Of a DNA stretch of 64,000 bases, positions 26,676-35,530 are shown one piece after another. Source of the DNA: an uncultured Mycobacterium sp. (GTDB taxonomy: Bacteria; Actinomycetota; Actinomycetes; Mycobacteriales; Mycobacteriaceae); NCBI GenBank assembly GCA_900078375.1, contig FLQS01000012.1:124001-188000 (forward strand), read 5' to 3'. A program made the position numbers and the translations under genes. Positions within the stretch are counted from its first letter, which is position 1; every line of letters begins with the position of its first letter. The notes under the pieces were generated by a model that saw only the letters and a list, made by a program, of their open reading frames with translations, was not told the origin of the DNA and made no database searches.

Positions 26676-27935
26676 CTACCGCGACGGGGTGAGCCACAGG
26701 TTGTCGGCGGTCACGGTGTCGGCGGGCCCGGCGTTGGCTCCGGTCTGAAGCACCAGATCGAACGCCTCGGCGCGGATGCGGGTATCGGTGTAGAGCAACA
26801 CCACCACACCGGCGGTGAACGGGGCAGTGATGATTTGGCCGATCGCGCCACCGATGGCAATCATGGTGTACGTCAGGATGATCGTTCCCGTGGTCGGCTC
26901 GCCGATTTGCATCAGCCCTCCGCCCAGGCTGAACGGAACCGAGACCGCCCCGGCGACCAGTGAAGCGACCACCGAGGCGAGCAGCCGAATGCCGACGATC
27001 CGCCAGAAGTGGTTGCGCACCAGGCCAAACGAGCGGCGGATCGATTCCATGATGGGCTTTCGCTCGAGCACGATGGCCACCGGCGCGAACGACAGGACTG
27101 TGTACAGGTAGATGATCGCGGCGATGAACGCGAGCACCAGTGGGATGCCGACGATCGCAGCGACGGTGCCGTTGCCAGCCACCGCAATTCCGGCGATGAC
27201 ACCCACGACCACCCCGGCCAGCAGCAGCGCGGCGAGCACTTCCAGTGCGCTGAAACCGAGCAGGGCCAGCAGCCGGCCACGCACCCGCTGCCACGCTTCG
27301 CCGACGGTGATCTTGGCGCCGAACACTGCCCGCCCGACCACGACGGTGAGCATGCCGGACAGCAGTATTCCCCCGAGGAAGGTGGCGACCGCACCGGTGA
27401 GGCTGGACAGCACGGACCCCACCAGCACCGGCGTGGACAGCTCATCGCCGGCCTGGCCACCCACCTTTCCGCCCATGGAGATGGCAGGACCCAGCTGCAG
27501 AATCAGTGCCAGGATCTGGGTGATCACCACGACCACCGTCGTCAGGCCGAGGGTCGCCTTCGGGTTGGCCCGGATGTAGCCGACACCACCGTTGAAGATG
27601 TCGCTCAGCGACAGCGGCCGCAGCGGGATGATGCCGGGTTTGGGCGCCATGGGGGGCCGCGGCGGGTATCCCGGCGGCGGGTATCCGGGTGCGCCGTAAC
27701 CCGGGGGCGGATAGCCCGGTGCGCCGTATCCCGCTGGCGGGTATCCCGGCGGGCCGTAACTCGGCGGTGGATAGCCGGGCGGGCCGTATCCGGCAGGACC
27801 GTAACCCGGGGGCGGATAACCCGGCGGTGGATACCCGGGAGCCGGCGCAGACGGCGGATACCCCGGCGGCGGGAATGGTGGTTGATCAGGCCAACCAGGC
27901 GGCGGTCCGGGTGGGCCGGCAGGCGGTGCGGTCAC
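26676..27935 (-). CDS. Multi-pass membrane protein with PPGY-repeat N-terminus
   Basis: 419 residues from GTG 27935. The first 95 residues are almost only Pro, Gly and Tyr in PPGY/PAGYG/APGYP repeats. From about residue 110 there are roughly six TM segments (LGLTTVVVVITQILALILQLG ... AIIYLYTVLSFAPVAIVLERKPIMESIRRSFGLV), resembling the membrane domain of glycerophosphodiester phosphodiesterase-like proteins (Rv3689 type). No catalytic domain is attached. Upstream of the MoxR cluster in the same direction. A 10-codon frame (ATG near 27963) ends on the GTG in an overlapping TGA and could couple translation. Confidence 0.78.
   Translation of the reverse strand: MTAPPAGPPGPPPGWPDQPPFPPPGYPPSAPAPGYPPPGYPPPGYGPAGYGPPGYPPPSYGPPGYPPAGYGAPGYPPPGYGAPGYPPPGYPPRPPMAPKPGIIPLRPLSLSDIFNGGVGYIRANPKATLGLTTVVVVITQILALILQLGPAISMGGKVGGQAGDELSTPVLVGSVLSSLTGAVATFLGGILLSGMLTVVVGRAVFGAKITVGEAWQRVRGRLLALLGFSALEVLAALLLAGVVVGVIAGIAVAGNGTVAAIVGIPLVLAFIAAIIYLYTVLSFAPVAIVLERKPIMESIRRSFGLVRNHFWRIVGIRLLASVVASLVAGAVSVPFSLGGGLMQIGEPTTGTIILTYTMIAIGGAIGQIITAPFTAGVVVLLYTDTRIRAEAFDLVLQTGANAGPADTVTADNLWLTPSR
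27650..27860 (-). repeat. Degenerate tandem repeats encoding PPGYPPPGYG
   Basis: About 200 bp of imperfect repeats, units of roughly 15 and 30 bp with a GGCGGGTATCCCGG-like core on the plus strand. They encode the proline/glycine/tyrosine-rich cytoplasmic N-terminus of the membrane protein at 26676-27935. Such arrays vary in copy number between strains. Confidence 0.7.
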
Positions 27936-28034
27936 CGGTCAACGCCCCCGACGTCGTTGCTCATGAGCCCATCCTGTCGACAGACGGGGTATTTCTCAAC
28001 GTCCCGCCCATCTCGGTCGCGTAGCGTTTGCGCC

Positions 28035-28499
28035 ATGGCGGAGCTCAAGGACCGGCTGAGATCAGACCTCACCGAAGCGATGAAGGCCCAGGACAAGTTG
28101 CGCACCGCGACGCTGCGACTGCTGCTTGCCGCGGTGCAGACCGAGGAGGTCTCGGGCAAGCAGGCTCGTGACCTCTCCGACGACGAGGTGCTCAAGGTGC
28201 TCGCCAGGGAGTCCAAGAAGCGCAGCGAGTCCGCCGAGATCTACACCCAGAACGGTCGCGGTGAGCTGGCCGCCGAGGAGCACGCCGAGGCCCGGATCAT
28301 CGACGAGTACCTGCCGACCCCGCTGACCGATGCCGAGGTGGCCGACGTGGCCGACACGGCGATCGCCCAAGTGGCCGAGGAACTTGGCGAACGCCCGTCG
28401 ACGAAGAACATGGGTTTGGTGATGAAGGCGGCCACCGCGATCGCAGCGGGCAAGGCCGATGGCTCGAGGCTGTCGGCGGCAGTGAAGGCGCGTTTGTAG
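28035..28499 (+). CDS. GatB/YqeY domain-containing protein
   Basis: 154 residues from ATG 28035. A stand-alone YqeY protein: KDRLRSDLTEAMKAQDKLRTATLRLLLAAV, ARESKKRSESAEIYTQNGRGELAAEEHAEARIIDEYLP and KNMGLVMKAA. The domain resembles the tRNA-binding tail of GatB amidotransferase, but the free-standing function is not established. Length is standard. Corresponds in position to Rv3688c. Confidence 0.9.
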   Translation: MAELKDRLRSDLTEAMKAQDKLRTATLRLLLAAVQTEEVSGKQARDLSDDEVLKVLARESKKRSESAEIYTQNGRGELAAEEHAEARIIDEYLPTPLTDAEVADVADTAIAQVAEELGERPSTKNMGLVMKAATAIAAGKADGSRLSAAVKARL

Positions 28500-28542
28500 G
28501 CATGCTGCGTTTCGCCGGATGATGCCGGGGTATCCGTCGTGC

Positions 28543-29529
28543 ATGACACGCTTCGGATACACCCTGATGACCGAGCAGAGTGGCCCCAAAGATCTTGTGT
28601 GTTATGCCATTTCGGCTGAACGCGCGGGCTTCGACTTCGAAGTGTCAAGCGACCACTTCTCGCCCTGGCTGACAACCCAGGGCCACGCGCCCAACGCCTG
28701 GACCTTGCTCGGGGCAGTGGCCCACGCCACCGAACGGGTTGCCCTGTACACCTACGTGACCTGCCCGACGATGCGCTACCACCCGGCCGTCGTCGCACAA
28801 CAGGCCGCCACTTTGCAGATATTGGCCGACGGCCGATTCATTCTCGGCCTTGGCGCCGGTGAGAACCTCAATGAGCACGTCGTAGGCAAGGGCTGGCCCA
28901 CTATCCAGCGGCGCCACGACATGCTCAACGAGGCGATCGTGATCATCCGACAACTGCTCAGTGGGGACCTCGTCGACCACAAAGGCGAGTACTTCCAGGT
29001 GGATTCCGCACGTATCTGGGATGTCCCCGACGAGCCGGTCACCATTGGTGTCGCGGTATCCGGCGAGCGGTCGCTGGATGCCTTCGCCACCGTGGGCGAC
29101 CACATGATCGCCGTGGAACCGGACAGCAAGCTCGTCGATGGCTGGCACTCCGCCCGGCAGGCCACCGGGTTGCTCGCGGGCGGCCGGGTGATCGGGCAGA
29201 TCCCGATCTGCTGGGATCCGGACCCGGGCGCTGCGGTCAAACGGGCCCACGAGCAGTTCCGCTGGTTCGGCGGCGGCTGGGCCGTCAATGCCGATCTGCC
29301 CACGCCGGCCGGCTTCGCCGGTGCCACCCGGTTCGTCAGCCCGGAGGCGGTTGCGGAGAACATCCCATGCGGGCCCGACCTGGACGCCATCGTCGATGCG
29401 GTGAGCGTGTACTGGGAGGCCGGATTCACCGACATCGCGCTTGTGCAGATCGGTGACGAGGGTCAGGACGAATTTCTGGCGAAGGCCGCCGAACCCTTGT
29501 TGGACAAGCTCCGCGACGCGGCGAACTGA
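28543..29529 (+). CDS. F420-dependent LLM-class oxidoreductase (FGD-like)
   Basis: 328 residues from ATG 28543 (ATG 28519 upstream in frame is less likely). Luciferase-like TIM barrel: TRFGYTLMTEQSGPKDLV, GFDFEVSSDHFSPWL, TCPTMRYHPAVVAQQAATL and FILGLGAGENLNEHVVG resemble F420-dependent glucose-6-phosphate dehydrogenase relatives (TIGR03557 type). Likely uses cofactor F420 for hydride transfer; substrate unknown. Monocistronic in appearance. Confidence 0.86.
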   Translation: MTRFGYTLMTEQSGPKDLVCYAISAERAGFDFEVSSDHFSPWLTTQGHAPNAWTLLGAVAHATERVALYTYVTCPTMRYHPAVVAQQAATLQILADGRFILGLGAGENLNEHVVGKGWPTIQRRHDMLNEAIVIIRQLLSGDLVDHKGEYFQVDSARIWDVPDEPVTIGVAVSGERSLDAFATVGDHMIAVEPDSKLVDGWHSARQATGLLAGGRVIGQIPICWDPDPGAAVKRAHEQFRWFGGGWAVNADLPTPAGFAGATRFVSPEAVAENIPCGPDLDAIVDAVSVYWEAGFTDIALVQIGDEGQDEFLAKAAEPLLDKLRDAAN

Positions 29530-29588
29530 GCACGTGATACCCGCCACTGCGGGATTGAAGCCGACTTCGCAGGGTATTCCGCACATCA

Positions 29589-29753
29589 ATGACTGACCGA
29601 ACCACCGACGAAGAAGACCACGCCGACTACACGGACGATTACCAAGAAGAGAGCAGAATCGACCGTTCGAGGGTCAAGCCGAATGCCGATGATGACATCC
29701 GCGAGATCGCTCCTGACGTGGCCGACCCCCCGGATCACGAAACCCCCGACTGA
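29589..29753 (+). CDS. Small acidic protein, 54 residues
   Basis: A short frame from ATG 29589 to TGA 29751-29753 encoding a highly acidic peptide (MTDRTTDEEDHADYTDDYQE at the start, PDVADPPDHETPD at the end). It has no hydrophobic segment and looks intrinsically disordered. Codon choice is GC3-rich, as in real genes here. No family recognised. It fills most of the 290-bp space after the F420 oxidoreductase. Confidence 0.5.
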   Translation: MTDRTTDEEDHADYTDDYQEESRIDRSRVKPNADDDIREIAPDVADPPDHETPD

Positions 29754-29787
29754 CATCCGAAATAGCTGTTCTCGTAGTGCTGCTCGG

Positions 29788-29813
29788 GTTTTAACGACGC
29801 ACTAAGCGGGCAT
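29788..29813 (+). promoter_or_regulatory. SigF-like promoter before HemK2-type gene
   Basis: GTTT at 29788-29791 and GGGCAT at 29808-29813 with a 16-bp spacer resemble the mycobacterial SigF consensus (GTTT, then GGGTAT). Transcription would start near 29820. That would favour the downstream TTG 29862 as the start of the following gene. Confidence 0.35.
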
Positions 29814-29816
29814 CTA

Positions 29817-30557
29817 GTGTCCAACGCCGTCGTATGGCCGGCGATTGCTGAAAGGCCGACGTTGACCATTCTCTATCCTGACGTCCAGGACGCGGTGAGC
29901 AGTGCAGCCGGTGTTTATGCGCCGCAACACGATTCACATTTGTTGATCGAGGCGATGACACGGAGCGGTGCCGTGAGCGGGCGCCGGGTGCTGGATCTGT
30001 GCACGGGGAGCGGCGCCGTCGCGATCGCTGCCGCGCAGTCTGGTGCGCGCAATGTCACCGCCTTCGACATCTCCCCGCGCGCCGTCGAATACGCGACGAG
30101 CAACGCCGCTGAAGCCGGGGTCCGCATCGATGCGCGGGTGGGAATGTGGGTCGATGCGTTCATTTCCGGCCCCTATGACGTGGTGGTCTCGAATCCTCCT
30201 TATGTTCCAACGGGTCCCGATGCCGATCTGGAAAACATTCCCCTTGAAGTGGGTCCCCCGACGGCGTGGAACGCCGGACTTGACGGCCGTGAGGTGTTGA
30301 ACCCACTGTGCGACGCCGCGCCGGAACTGCTCACCGTCGGCGGCACGATCCTGATCGTGCAGTCCGAACTCGCCGACACCGAGCAATCGCTTCGTCGCCT
30401 GCGCGGCGGCGGCTTGCGCGCCGAAGTTGTGCTCAGTCAACTCATTCCGTTCGGCCCGGTGCTGCGGGCGCGGGCGAAGTGGATGGAGAGCATCGGCATG
30501 TTGCCCGTGGGACGGCGGGAAGAGGAAATCGTGGTCATCCGCGCGGAGAAACGGTGA
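29817..30557 (+). CDS. HemK2/PrmC-like methyltransferase
   Basis: 246 residues from GTG 29817; TTG 29862 with a GAAAGG ribosome site is an alternative (231 residues). SAM motif VLDLCTGSGAVAIAAAQSGA and the catalytic NPPY (VVSNPPYVPTG) identify an N5-glutamine-type or related methyltransferase. It lacks the N-terminal helical domain of true PrmC, so it is not the release-factor enzyme itself. Its TGA overlaps the GTG of the CDGSH-type gene, coupling the two. Confidence 0.85.
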   Translation: MSNAVVWPAIAERPTLTILYPDVQDAVSSAAGVYAPQHDSHLLIEAMTRSGAVSGRRVLDLCTGSGAVAIAAAQSGARNVTAFDISPRAVEYATSNAAEAGVRIDARVGMWVDAFISGPYDVVVSNPPYVPTGPDADLENIPLEVGPPTAWNAGLDGREVLNPLCDAAPELLTVGGTILIVQSELADTEQSLRRLRGGGLRAEVVLSQLIPFGPVLRARAKWMESIGMLPVGRREEEIVVIRAEKR

Positions 30558-30778
30558 GCGGGGACGAGCCCCGCCACGTCCGGATCGTCTCCGGCGGGCC
30601 GATGATGGTGCCAGGTCCGGTCTGCATCGACATGCCCGACGGCACCGTCGTCGAGTCCGACCGATTCATGGTCGCCATCTGTATGTGCCGGCGCAGCAAG
30701 ACTTATCCGCTGTGCGACACCAGCCACCGGCTTCGCGAGCGCATCTCGGACCAGCCGTCAGTCCAGCGGCCGGCGTAA
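30554..30778 (+). CDS. CDGSH-type iron-sulfur protein (CDTSH variant)
   Basis: 74 residues from GTG 30554. ICMCRRSKTYPLCDTSHR matches the C-x-C-x8-C-x3-H [2Fe-2S] ligand set (C43, C45, C54, H58) with CDTSH in place of CDGSH. GTVVESDRFMVAIC is the preceding strand. Such small proteins carry a redox-active, labile cluster. Coupled to the methyltransferase upstream; its 3' end overlaps the convergent iron enzyme gene by 21 bp. Confidence 0.85.
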   Translation: MSGDEPRHVRIVSGGPMMVPGPVCIDMPDGTVVESDRFMVAICMCRRSKTYPLCDTSHRLRERISDQPSVQRPA

Positions 30779-31777
30779 CGAGCTGCGCCCGCCGGTCCAA
30801 CACCGCATCAGGTGATCGGCAAGCCGATTCTCCAACAGCTCGTGCGCCCGGATGCCGAAGACGACGTCGCGGTCCAGGGCCGGCTCCCGGCTGACCAGGT
30901 CACCGACGACATCGGTGCGGACCACCTGCTCGTGTACGGCATCGGCCTCGACATGTTCACGATAGAACCGCGTGCAGGCGTCCGGGGCACCCATCCGTTT
31001 CAGGGCCTCGACCAATCGGCGCGACCCCGGCGACGAGGTGATCTCGGTGGCGGCGAAGTGCCCGACCACGGCGCCACGGTGCTCGCGGTGAAGGCCGAAC
31101 ATCGACATCAGGTTCACCAAGGCCAGCGATACCGCGGGCACCGCGTCGATGTAGCCCAGATATGTCGCGTCCAGGCCGGCGGCGACCATCAGATCGGCGA
31201 ACAGCTGCTGGTGCACGTGAGGGGCTCTGCCGGCGCCGAATTCGTCGAATTCGACCGCCACGAACGAAGCTTTGGCCTGGCCGGTCAGCCGGGGGATGGC
31301 CCACGCGTGTGGGTCACCCTCTTTGAGGTGATACAGCGAGCGATGCACGAAGTACTCCTGCATCTGCTCCCAGGTCCCGGTGCTGCGCAGGTGGTACGAC
31401 GGGCCGGTGCCATCGGCCGGTTCGACCGACAATCGCTCCATCTCGGTGGCCGCCGAGTCCTCGTCGGTGATGTCACCGACGTCGCGCTGCACGGCGGTCA
31501 GGAACGACTCTTCGAGCTGGGCGCGCAGGTGCAATAAGCCGGGGTTCCACTCCCAACCCGGATCGACGCCGCCGAACCCGCGGTAGTGCAACTCGTAGCA
31601 GACATACAAGGCGAGTTGCAGGTCGATGCCGTAGGGGTCGGCTTCGCGCACCGGCGCCTCGATGCGGTGGAGATAGTTTCGCGGCGCACGCTCGGTCAGG
31701 AGGTCGAGGACAGCCAGCGAGAGGGGACCTCGAGCTTCCGGAAGGCGGGGTTCGAGGGCAATGGGAGCCAATGTCAC
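30758..31777 (-). CDS. Iron-containing redox enzyme (heme-oxygenase-like fold)
   Basis: 339 residues from GTG 31777. Member of the iron-containing redox enzyme family (PF14518-like, heme-oxygenase-like diiron fold). Candidate metal ligands are in YVCYELHYRGF, VEFDEFGAGRAPHVHQQLFADLM and FYREHVEADAVHEQVV. Soluble, with no signal peptide. Relatives use two irons and O2 in N-oxygenation or C-C cleavage. It converges on the HemK2/CDGSH pair with a 21-bp overlap; this association is probably functional. Confidence 0.82.
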   Translation of the reverse strand: MTLAPIALEPRLPEARGPLSLAVLDLLTERAPRNYLHRIEAPVREADPYGIDLQLALYVCYELHYRGFGGVDPGWEWNPGLLHLRAQLEESFLTAVQRDVGDITDEDSAATEMERLSVEPADGTGPSYHLRSTGTWEQMQEYFVHRSLYHLKEGDPHAWAIPRLTGQAKASFVAVEFDEFGAGRAPHVHQQLFADLMVAAGLDATYLGYIDAVPAVSLALVNLMSMFGLHREHRGAVVGHFAATEITSSPGSRRLVEALKRMGAPDACTRFYREHVEADAVHEQVVRTDVVGDLVSREPALDRDVVFGIRAHELLENRLADHLMRCWTGGRSSLRRPLD

Positions 31778-31826
31778 CTAGGGCTTGTTCCCGGAACCCG
31801 GGCGGAGCTAAACCCCGTGCGTCACT

Positions 31827-32192
31827 TTAGTTGCTGGCGCAAGCGGCGATGAGTGCGTCGGGGTCGGTGACGCTGACGAGCAGGGTGCGCAGCGTCGTCG
31901 AGACGCCACACACTTTTGCTTGGACGGGCGGATCGATGGTCAGCTCGACGAGGCCGGACAGGGAGCCGTTGACCAGCCACCGTCCGCGCCAGCCGTGCAC
32001 ACCCCAGCCCAGGCCGGGCCGGCTAGCCGGCTTGGCCCCGGTGATGGACGCCAACGGAATGTCGGCCGAGAAGCCCCAGCCCATCGATACATGCAGCTTG
32101 CCGTCGGCGACGCTGACGTCGCTTCGGCCGGGGCCGAGGCCCAGCGGGGTAGCCAGCGGTCGGTACCAGCTGTCGAAACGGATCTCCGTCAT
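31827..32192 (-). CDS. Conserved hypothetical protein
   Basis: 121 residues from ATG 32192. No signal or TM segment. FDSWYRPLATPLGLGP, LHVSMGWGFSADIPLASITGA and WRGRWLVNGSLSGLVELTIDPP look like a beta-rich PH-like or bPH fold, and the C-terminus is VSVTDPDALIAACASN. Widespread in mycobacteria as a protein of unknown function. The open frame continues upstream to 32294 without evidence of use. Confidence 0.65.
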   Translation of the reverse strand: MTEIRFDSWYRPLATPLGLGPGRSDVSVADGKLHVSMGWGFSADIPLASITGAKPASRPGLGWGVHGWRGRWLVNGSLSGLVELTIDPPVQAKVCGVSTTLRTLLVSVTDPDALIAACASN

Positions 32193-32345
32193 GGTGGCGA
32201 CGATAGTGCCCCGACCAGTGCCGCGATAGGTAAAAGTACCCAGTTGGACGACGATCAAGCGGCGAGGCACGAGCCGCGATGAGCAGTCCGACAATCCGGC
32301 CCGGTTGTACCGTGAGCCTGTCTCGACACCGAAGGGCGCTCATCC

Positions 32346-34016
32346 ATGGACGCAGACGTCATCGTGGTCGGGGCCGGCCTGGCCGGTCTCGTCGCCACCC
32401 ACGAACTGACCAGCCGCGGCAAGAAGGTCATGCTGATCGACCAGGAGAACGAGGCGAACCTCGGTGGGCAGGCGTTCTGGTCGTTCGGCGGGCTGTTCCT
32501 GGTCGATAGCCCTGAACAGCGGCGCCTGGGTGTCAAAGACGGCTTCGAGCTGGCGTGGAACGATTGGTCCGGCAGCGCCCAGTTCGACCGGATCGACGAC
32601 GAGGACAGCTGGGCAGTGCGCTGGGCCCGCGCCTATGTCGAGTTCGCCGCGGGGGAGAAACGGTCCTGGCTGCTCGGACACGGCATGAAGTTTCTGCCCA
32701 CCGTCGGCTGGGCCGAACGTGGCGACCTGCGCGCCGATGGGCACGGCAATTCGGTCCCCCGCTTCCATGTCGCCTGGGGCACCGGCACCGGGGTGGTGGA
32801 GCCCTTCGTCACGTCGGCGCTGGCCGCCGCCGACCGCGGGCTGGTGACATTCCGGCACCGGCACCGAGTCGACGAACTGGTGATCGCCGACGGCGCCGTC
32901 ACCGGCGTGCGGGGTGCGGTGCTGGCGCCCGACGACGCACCGCGTGGCGCGCCGTCCACCCGGGAATCTGTTGGAGAGTTCGAATTCGGCTCCCAGACAG
33001 TCATTCTCACCACCGGCGGCATCGGTGGGAATCACGACATCGTGCGGCGATACTGGCCGCGGCGGATGGGCAGCCCGCCACGGGAGATGATCACCGGCGT
33101 GCCCGCCTACGTCGACGGCAGGATGCTCGACATCGCCGCCGACTCCGGGGTGCGCACGGTCAACCGGGACCGGATGTGGCACTACACCGAGGGCGTGCAG
33201 AACTGGGACCCGATCTGGCCGGGGCATGCGATCCGGATTCTGCCGGGGCCGTCGTCGATGTGGTTTGACGCGTTGGGCCGTCGGCTGCCCCCGCCCTACC
33301 TACCCGGCTACGACACCTTGGGAACCTTGCGCTACCTGCGCACTACCTCAGACATCGCCGGCCACGACCACAGCTGGTTCATCCTCACCCAGAAGATCAT
33401 CGAGCGGGAGTTCGCCCTGTCGGGTTCCGAGCAGAATCCAGACATCACCAGCAAGGACCGCGCCGGGTTCCTCAAGGAGCGGTTGTTGAGCAAGGGCGCG
33501 CCTGCGCCGGTGGAGGCGTTCAAGCGTCATGGGGCGGACTTCGTCGTCGCCAACGGCCTCGAGGAGCTGGTGGCGAAGATGAATGCGCTGACCGACGAAC
33601 CGCTGCTCGACGTCGGGCGCATCCGGGCGCAGCTCGAAGCCCGCGACCTGCAAATGGCCAACCCGTACGCCAAAGATGCTCAGGTACAAGGTATCCGCAA
33701 CTCGCGACGGTACATCGGTGACCGGATCGGCCGCACCGCCGCCCCGCACCGCATCCTCGACCCGGCGGCCGGACCGCTCATCGGCGTGAAGCTGCACATC
33801 CTGACCCGAAAGACCCTCGGCGGCATCCAGACTGATCTAGCGTCGCGAGCAATCGGTCTTGACGGCAATCCGATCGACGGGCTGTACGCCGCGGGCGAGG
33901 TAGCCGGTTTCGGCGGTGGTGGCGTGCACGGTTACAACGCGTTGGAGGGAACGTTCCTCGGTGGCTGCCTGTTCTCGGGTCGTGCCGCGGGTAGGGCAGC
34001 AGCAATGGCACTGTAG
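32346..34016 (+). CDS. FAD-binding dehydrogenase (KstD/fumarate reductase-like)
   Basis: 556 residues from ATG 32346. N-terminal FAD-binding DADVIVVGAGLAGLVATHEL with EANLGGQAFWSFGGLFLVDS, and a C-terminal GLYAAGEVAGFGGGGVHGYNALEGTFLGGC typical of the flavoprotein superfamily with 3-ketosteroid dehydrogenases and fumarate reductases. It resembles the Rv0785-type FAD-binding dehydrogenases. The electron acceptor and substrate are unknown. 14 bp before the multicopper oxidase, so possibly co-transcribed. Confidence 0.86.
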   Translation: MDADVIVVGAGLAGLVATHELTSRGKKVMLIDQENEANLGGQAFWSFGGLFLVDSPEQRRLGVKDGFELAWNDWSGSAQFDRIDDEDSWAVRWARAYVEFAAGEKRSWLLGHGMKFLPTVGWAERGDLRADGHGNSVPRFHVAWGTGTGVVEPFVTSALAAADRGLVTFRHRHRVDELVIADGAVTGVRGAVLAPDDAPRGAPSTRESVGEFEFGSQTVILTTGGIGGNHDIVRRYWPRRMGSPPREMITGVPAYVDGRMLDIAADSGVRTVNRDRMWHYTEGVQNWDPIWPGHAIRILPGPSSMWFDALGRRLPPPYLPGYDTLGTLRYLRTTSDIAGHDHSWFILTQKIIEREFALSGSEQNPDITSKDRAGFLKERLLSKGAPAPVEAFKRHGADFVVANGLEELVAKMNALTDEPLLDVGRIRAQLEARDLQMANPYAKDAQVQGIRNSRRYIGDRIGRTAAPHRILDPAAGPLIGVKLHILTRKTLGGIQTDLASRAIGLDGNPIDGLYAAGEVAGFGGGGVHGYNALEGTFLGGCLFSGRAAGRAAAMAL

Positions 34017-34030
34017 ATGGCGAGGTAGCG

Positions 34031-35530
34031 ATGGACGAACTCGGTTCTCGGCGTTGGCAATTGAGCAGACGAGCTTTTCTGGCGTCCAGTGTCGCGGCCG
34101 GAGCTGGTACTGCTCTCGCGGCGTGCGGGCAGGGCGGCGTCCCGGCGCCGCCGTTGCAGACTCAACCCACCGTGGTACCCACCGGGCTGACCGCAGCGAT
34201 CGATGCCGCTGAGGCGGCGCGCCCGCACACCGGCAAGACCGTCACCGTCGCGCTGAATCCCAGGCCGGTCACCGTCGACCTGGGTGGGTGGGTGGTCAAC
34301 ACGCGGGGCTACGCCGACACCGTCCCCGGCCCGTTGATCCGGGCGAACGTCGGCGACCAGATCGAAGCCACCGTGACCAACAAGCTGGACGGGCCGACTT
34401 CGGTGCACTGGCACGGAATCGCCTTGCGGAACGACATGGACGGGGTCGAACCCGCCACCGCGAACATCCAACCCGGGGACACCTTCACCTACAAATTCTC
34501 GGTTCCCAACGCGGGCACCTACTGGGCACATCCGCACACCGGCGTCAACGCGGACACCGGGCTGTACCTGCCGTTGATCGTCGACGACCCGAAGGCACCC
34601 GCCGATTACGACGCCGAGTGGATTGTGGTACTTGACGATTGGACCGACGGCGTCGGGAAGTCGCCCGAGCAGATCTACGACGACCTGCGCAAGGGTGTGA
34701 TGGCTATGGGCGGCGGCACCAGCGAGCTCCTCGGCGGAGATCCCGGCGATGTGATCTATCCCTACTATCTGGTCAACGGCAGAATCCCGGAAGCGCCAAC
34801 AACGTTCACCGCAAAACCTGGGCAGCGCATCCGGTTGCGGATCATCAACGCCGGCGCGGACACCGCATTTCGGGTCGCCTTGGCGGCGCACCGGATGACC
34901 GTCACCCACACCGACGGATTCCCGGTCGTGCCCGTCGAGGTGGATGCCCTGCTGCTGGGGATGGCAGAGCGCTATGACGTGATCGTCACCGCCGGCGACG
35001 GTGTGTTCCCGTTGGTTGCACTGGCCGAGGGGAAGAACGCGTTGGCGCGCGCCCTGCTGACCACGGGGGCCGGTTCGGCGCCGGAGCCGGGATTCCAGCC
35101 GCCCGAGCTGAACGGGCGGATCGGCACCGTCGACATGTTCACCGCCGCCTCGGACGCGCGGCTGGCATTCACCAAGGCCGACGCCGACCTGACGGCCGAA
35201 CTCAGCGGCGACATGATGACCTACCAATGGGGAGTCAACGGGTCCTACCCGAAGAACAAGCCGTTCACGATCAAGCAGGGTCAGCAGGCGACGATGACGT
35301 TCGCCAACAAGACCACCATGTGGCATCCGATGCACCTGCACGGTCATACCTTCGCGGTGCTGAACGCCAATGGGGAGCTGGGTGCGCGCAAGGACACGGT
35401 GATTGTGCTTCCCAAGCAGTCGGTCCGGATCGCCATCCTGGCCGATAACCCGGGGTATTGGCCGCTGCACTGCCACAACACGTACCACGCAGAAGCGGGG
35501 ATGATGTCGACGTTCGACTACCTGAACTGA
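34031..35530 (+). CDS. mmcO: Tat-exported lipoprotein multicopper oxidase
   Basis: 499 residues. The N-terminus has a twin-arginine motif (SRRAFLASS, residues 12-20) and lipobox ALAAC with Cys32, so it is exported folded and probably lipid-anchored. Copper ligands are seen in TSVHWHGIAL, TYWAHPHTG, MWHPMHLHGHTF and WPLHCHNTYHAEAGMM (type 1, 2 and 3 sites). It resembles M. tuberculosis MmcO, a copper-resistance oxidase that converts Cu(I) to Cu(II). No copper regulator is seen nearby; a short gap separates it from the upstream flavoprotein. Confidence 0.88.
   Translation: MDELGSRRWQLSRRAFLASSVAAGAGTALAACGQGGVPAPPLQTQPTVVPTGLTAAIDAAEAARPHTGKTVTVALNPRPVTVDLGGWVVNTRGYADTVPGPLIRANVGDQIEATVTNKLDGPTSVHWHGIALRNDMDGVEPATANIQPGDTFTYKFSVPNAGTYWAHPHTGVNADTGLYLPLIVDDPKAPADYDAEWIVVLDDWTDGVGKSPEQIYDDLRKGVMAMGGGTSELLGGDPGDVIYPYYLVNGRIPEAPTTFTAKPGQRIRLRIINAGADTAFRVALAAHRMTVTHTDGFPVVPVEVDALLLGMAERYDVIVTAGDGVFPLVALAEGKNALARALLTTGAGSAPEPGFQPPELNGRIGTVDMFTAASDARLAFTKADADLTAELSGDMMTYQWGVNGSYPKNKPFTIKQGQQATMTFANKTTMWHPMHLHGHTFAVLNANGELGARKDTVIVLPKQSVRIAILADNPGYWPLHCHNTYHAEAGMMSTFDYLN

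Noticed and set aside
27009..28034. Upstream extension of the YqeY frame
   Set aside because: It runs antisense through the PPGY membrane protein; ATG 28035 gives the normal YqeY length.
30812..31537. 241-codon plus-strand frame
   Set aside because: Antisense to the iron-containing redox enzyme, which has clear metal-ligand motifs.
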